This document shows, piece by piece, positions 32,857 through 41,292 of a stretch of DNA of 41,292 nucleotides; position 1 is the stretch's first letter; each line of letters begins with the position of its first letter. Source of the stretch: Monoraphidium neglectum (taxonomy: Eukaryota; Chlorophyta; Chlorophyceae; Sphaeropleales; Selenastraceae). Where the stretch lies: NCBI RefSeq assembly GCF_000611645.1, contig NW_014013509.1, forward strand, positions 1-41,292. Reading direction: 5' to 3'. The notes under the pieces were generated by a model. It saw only the letters and a list, made by a program, of their open reading frames with translations. It had not been told where the DNA came from and did no database searches. The translations under genes and the position numbers were made by a program.

Positions 32857-34703
32857 TCAATCGAACTCGTCGTCAGCCACTGCGCTTGCGCCGGGGCGCC
32901 CGGCTCCGGCCCCCGCTGTCCCGCGTGCGCCACTCGGCAGCAGCACTTGCGTGGCCACGGCCCCGCCCGCGCCCGTGTTGAACCCGCCGTCCTCCTCGTC
33001 GCTCGCGCCGCCCGCCCCAAACTCCGACAGCCCGGCGCCGAGCACGCGCCGCATTATGGACGAGCCAGAGGCTGACGCAGCTGCCGCGGCGCCCGGCACG
33101 AGCGCGCCGGGCGGCGCAACGAGTGTGACGGCCGCGGCACGCCGGGGGCTCTGCGTTGTGCCAAGGTGAGGACGAGTGAGGAAATAACGGGAGGAGGGAC
33201 GTTAGCATTTTCGATATTCTGTTAAGGCTGGCAAAGGCACAGGCAAAATGCTACGCCCACACACGTGCGCCGTTCAGGCTGCCAGGCATGCCTTCGGTGA
33301 AGGCGCTGCCGGGCGCTCCCCGCACCGCACCCACCCGGCCGCCGCCTGCCGACAGCCGCCGCTCGTCCCGGGCCGAGCCCAGTGGGGACAACCCCATGGC
33401 GGGCTCCCCTCCCAGGCTCCGCCGCGAAGCCGGCGACAGCATCCCGCCGCCTCCGCCGCCGCCACCCATACCGAAAGCGGCCCCCGCGCCCGGGCCCGCA
33501 ACGGCGGCCCCCGCGGCGCTAAGCGGTGCGGCTGTCGCCGCGGGGCCCCCTGCGAGCTGGGCAATCCCGGCCAGCCGCAGGGGCGGGACGAGCGCGGCGC
33601 CCCTGCTAAGAGCGGGCCTGGCAGGGGGTGGCGCCTCTGCAGCCGGCCCCGCCACGGCCGCTTGAGCCTCAGCGGGGCGGCCCCGTGGGCCAGGAGTGTT
33701 GGGGTCTGCTGAAGCGTTGCTCGTCGCATCCGCGGCCGCAGCAGGGGCAGCGTCCGCCTCCCAGTCAAAGTCGCTGCTGTCGCCGCTTGTGCCGCTTTCA
33801 GAACCCAAACCTTCTGCAGCCGTGGCAGCCGCCTCCCGCTGCTGCGTCTGCGTCTGCGCCTGCGTTCGCGCCTGCGCCTGTGCCTGCAAATGCATCTGCT
33901 GCGTCCGCTGCTGCTGCGCCTGCTGGTGCTGCTTGCCGTGCAGCACCTCTTCATCCTGCTGCTGGCCCCTGCGCTGCTGCCCGGCAGCTGCGGGCGCTTC
34001 CTCATGCCGCCGTCCCTCCGCCCCGGAACTGCTCACCATGAAACTTTGGGAGGGCAGCTCCCGTTCAGCTTCCGCCACCTCAGCTGACTCACTCTCAGTC
34101 CAGTCCGTCTCTTCGCCTTCCACAGGGGATCCGACAGCGGTGGGCCGCGGCGACTCAGCGCTCGTCAGGTCAGCCGGAGAGTCACAGACAGGGGCGGGCT
34201 GATCCAGCATCGCAACCTCTGCTGGGGGCCGCTGCGCATGCTGAAGCTGTTGTTCTGGCGCAAGGTGCTGCTCGTGCTTGTGTGAGCGTGTGTACTGCTG
34301 CTGGGGGTGCTGCTGGGATAGCTGCTGCTGCTGCTGCTGCATCTGTTTCTGCTGCTGCTGCTGCTGCTGCTGCGGCTGCTGCTGCTGAGGCAATGGCGGC
34401 GGCGGCTGCGGTCGCTCTGGCCGTCGCTGCTTTCCCAGTGGCGAGGTTCCCTGCAGCTGTGCACCACCTACTGCCAGGTGCCGCTCGTTGTCTGAATGAT
34501 CAAACGTTGCTGGCTGTGAACTCACAGCTATTTGAGGCTGAGCTGATGAGGATGCTCGTGTGGGGTCCCACCTCTCCTGCTCTCGTTGCTGCTGTCTGGA
34601 GAGTGGCACAGCCTGCTGCTGCAGCACGGGAGGTGCGTGCTGTTGGAGCTGCTGGCCCCCCGCCTGCTGCTGCCATGCATGCTGCTGGTGCGCGGGTTCA
34701 GAG

Positions 34704-34735
<32 letters not shown>

Positions 34736-35836
34736 ATGCTGCTGATGCTGCCACTGTTTTTGCTGTTCCTGCTGCCATTGCTGCCGATGCCAGCTCTGCT
34801 GGTGCTGCTGCTGCTGCTGCTGCTGGTGCTGCGGCTGCTGCTGGTGCTGCGGCTGCGGCTGGTGCTGCTGCTGCTGTCCCTGCTGCTGCTCCTGGTGCTG
34901 CTGCTGATGACTTTGCCCCGTGTAGATCTGATGTCCAACTTGCTGGTGCGCCACCTTGACATCCGCAAACAGAGTGCGGGCCGCCCGTGGCGGCTGGCCA
35001 GCATCGGGCTCCTGGGAGAACTCATCCCCACCCACATTGCGCCGTAGGGGGGTGCCCTGCTGGGATGATCGAGCTGCATGTGCCGTCCAGCTGGGGCTGC
35101 GGGGCGCATGTGGAGGGGCGAGGGCCCACAGGGGGGTTTGGTCGCGATGATTGTGCTGCAGCGGGCCGGGGGGGGGGGGTGCAGGGGTTCCAAGCCAAGG
35201 GAGAGCAGCAGCTGCAGTCGCCTTAACAACAGGCGGCGCGGCGCCGCACCTGCAGGTGGCCAGCAGCAGCGCCGCCTGGCGATACCACTCAGGGAATGTG
35301 CGCTCGAGAAGCGCCAGGTAGCCCTGAGTGACCACATAGAGCTGCGGCGGCAGGGCAGCGGGCCAGGGTTGGCCGGCACTAGCCGTCCCTCATGAGGCAC
35401 CACATGTGCATGGGCGTGTGCATGCGCATGCCGCATGCGGCTTGAGTTTGGAGGTCGGACCTGCCTCTGGGGCTCAAGGCCGCGCACTGCGGAGTCGCTT
35501 GGGGGTGAAATCGCCCGCGCACCTGCACTTGCTCCGGGGCGCCGGTCTGGGGGGCCGCGCTCTGACGCGCTATCGCCGCAAGCAACTGGTCGTTACGGCG
35601 TCGCGCGGCCGTGTGCTGCTCGTCCAGCTTGGCCTGCAGCGGTAGCGCCAGGTTGTGCCAAGGTAAAATCGATGCGCGAGCGCGGCGCAAGCAGCAGCAT
35701 TGACTGGCGTTGCCCAAAAGCTCACCTTGTGGTGGCGCATGCTGATGGTGCTGGGCAGGACATCCCTGTCCGTAGTCAGAAGCATTCTTCTCTGCCGTAG
35801 CCTAGCTATCTCCCGTGTCAGGGGCGTCTGATCCAT
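32857..35836 (-). CDS. Gln-rich protein with CEP15/C3orf14-like N-terminus
   Basis: Exons 35836-35726, 35633-35523, 35341-33263 and 33150-32857 join in phase to about 864 residues; the donor at 33262 is the weakest junction. Residues 1-100 are the only non-repetitive part: LTREIARLRQRRMLL, then AKLDEQHTAARRRNDQLLAAI, then YLALLERTFPEWYRQAALLL. This order and spacing resembles the small animal centrosomal protein CEP15 (C3orf14), where a coiled coil with DQHT is followed by YWASVEEYIPKWEQFLLG. The resemblance is weak and from memory. The rest is low complexity: Gln/His runs coded by CAG repeats, a Glu/Ser-rich acidic stretch, and Ala/Pro/Gly segments, ending in ADDEFD. If the match holds it could be a basal-body or ciliary protein, or a condensate-forming scaffold; otherwise it is a hypothetical Gln-rich protein. 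Confidence 0.65.
34311..34910 (-). repeat. CAG/CTG trinucleotide tracts coding poly-Gln
   Basis: Several runs of CTG on the plus strand (near 34322-34340, 34352-34386, 34704-34735, 34800-34880) encode Gln on the minus strand, interrupted by His and Pro codons. Confidence 0.9.
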
Positions 35837-37233
35837 CGTACCGTAGGCGCCGATCAGCGGACCTGCCCGATCACCGCGCAGCTTGACGAGACAATCAACA
35901 TGAAGCTGATTGCGCTGCACTTGTCGGGGCGAGCGCGGATATCAAGGCGGCAGCTGCTGTGACACAGACTGTCAGGTTGTTGACTACGGTACCGTACCGG
36001 TGTGTGCTGCTCCAATAACCGTATGCAGCTGAGAAGCAGGGGTTTGCTGAGCATGCAGGCTGGCGCATTCTTACCAGTGCATGGAGCTGATGCAGGTGGT
36101 CAGTGACTTGGGCTTTGGGGCGGCCCAGCCACCTCGCTGGTCGACAAATTACCCCTCTGGTGCCGCTGCGCTGGACGGCCATTTTTTGGCTGCAAAGGCC
36201 CGAGAGTTGCTGGAGTAGGGTACCACCAGCCCACCATGACTGCGTCCAGAGTCTTTACAATAGCCCACAGGCCCAACCGCCGCCTCGGTTGTCGCGTGCG
36301 CACACTGTGCACAGGACCCAATGGCAGGAGCGCAGCGCGGCTGATCGCGTGCGAGCTGCAGTACAGCCCTGAAAGCCACACATGCATTGCTTTGAAAAAT
36401 AGCATGTGCAGTCCGCTGCAGCGACATGACCGCCACGCGGCAGCCAGGGGCCAAGGCGGGAGCAAGCTTGATACAGCCGGTGACGGGCAACACGGCCGCG
36501 GCCGACGCAATCACGCGCTGCACCCGCAGACACCAAAAAATGCCAGGGAGCGATAGCTACGCCACAAACGAGGGGTGCTGAACTTGGGACCGTTCAACGC
36601 CACAGCTAGCTGCTGCCACGCGCGAGGGCACGGGCGAGTGCTTGCGGCCGGTCGCGGCGCTTGTCACCTGCATCCCGCCTTGCAAGCATGCAGTCACCCA
36701 TACCTCCGCGCTGGCATATTCAAGCATGCACGCCGCGTGCCGCCCAACTCATGCCGAACGTCGGAGGGACGATTGCGAGCAGGGAAGCAAGGACTTCTCG
36801 CCTGCATTCCACAGCTGAGCACAGGGCCGGTTGCATCGCTGCCCAGCAATCAGTTGAGAGGAATCGGCACGACAGCCGCACACGTGCTTGAATTCAAAGG
36901 GGGACGCAGGGCCACCGGCGCCCCTCGCCGGCACCGCGCCACGCGCCAAGGCCCGACGCGCATGCAGTACAGAGGTGATTGATCGTGTGTGTATGTGTGC
37001 AGAATGCATCCCTGCAAACACGTCACAAAACCAACCGATTTCCCTAAGCCTCGGCTTCTCGCCGCCCCAACGCCGTTGGGCCTCCACCCGTTTTCAGCTG
37101 CGGTGGGGCAGCGCTCACAAGGCCTCTGCGGCCTCGGGCGCCGCAGCTGCTGCGACCTGCCCCCAGGCTGCGGCAGCAACTGCGCCTGCAAGGGGCCGCC
37201 GCTGGCCGCCGCCGCCGCTGCGCGCGGCCGGGC
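35837..37233. other. Intergenic region, ICDH 3' side / Gln-rich gene 5' side
   Basis: About 1.4 kb between two minus-strand genes. The right part (about 37090-37233) is very GC-rich and is probably ICDH 3' UTR. I see no supported gene, TATA box or repeat in the rest. Confidence 0.4.
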
Positions 37234-41207
<3,974 letters not shown>

Positions 41208-41292
41208 CTGATGGGTGTTGGGTGGGGGGTTCGGGGTCGGGGGTGCGGGCTGGTTGAGTTGTGTGGGTGGGTGGGGTAGGTCAGGTTGTGCT

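Noticed and set aside
33628..35047. Long plus-strand open frames opposite the Gln-rich gene (Leu- or Ala-rich, 137-225 codons)
   Set aside because: They are antisense readings of CAG repeats (poly-Leu, poly-Ala, poly-Cys) with no motif or splice logic.

Overview
The window looks like nuclear DNA of a GC-rich green alga (Chlorophyta). The genes are rich in short introns (4 to 11 each where I could trace them). Splice donors are mostly GTGNG, and two genes have a TGTAA motif (the chlorophyte poly(A) signal) shortly after the stop. Introns carry long (GT)n/(CA)n tracts, and coding regions are Ala/Pro/Gly/Gln-rich. The gene set is eukaryotic (Bud32, p31comet, SPRING) with an organellar-type release factor. 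I see no operons, rRNA, tRNA or CRISPR. Exon models were built by hand from splice sites, reading phase and recognisable protein families.

Layout, left to right. 1-2116 (-): secreted class 3 lipase, 3' end off the window. 3025-5829 (+): complete Bud32/TP53RK kinase of the KEOPS tRNA-modifying complex. 6884-8296 (-): unrecognised low-complexity protein. About 8700-13332 (-): a DUF72 (YecE-like) protein in at least 12 exons, with a 176-bp MITE in one intron. 15007-17248 and 18597-20806 (both -): two tandem, related secreted Pro/Ala-rich proteins that share an unrecognised C-terminal module. 21740-23990 (-): a SPRING/C12orf49-type Cys-rich protein with a C-terminal domain like the tail of MGAT5. 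24474-28344 (+): organellar peptide chain release factor 1. 29431-31396 (+): p31comet (MAD2L1-binding protein). 32857-35836 (-): Gln-rich protein with a short N-terminal part resembling CEP15/C3orf14. 37234-41207 (-): NADP-dependent isocitrate dehydrogenase, 5' end off the window.

The genes do not form one pathway. Two concern translation fidelity (Bud32 via t6A; RF1 for stop codons), one the spindle checkpoint (p31comet), and four are predicted to enter the secretory route (lipase, SPRING, the tandem pair). The most novel signals are the tandem secreted family, the MITE with nearly perfect terminal inverted repeats and a TA target duplication, a 129-bp perfectly alternating purine-pyrimidine tract in a Bud32 intron, and two non-canonical GC splice donors.
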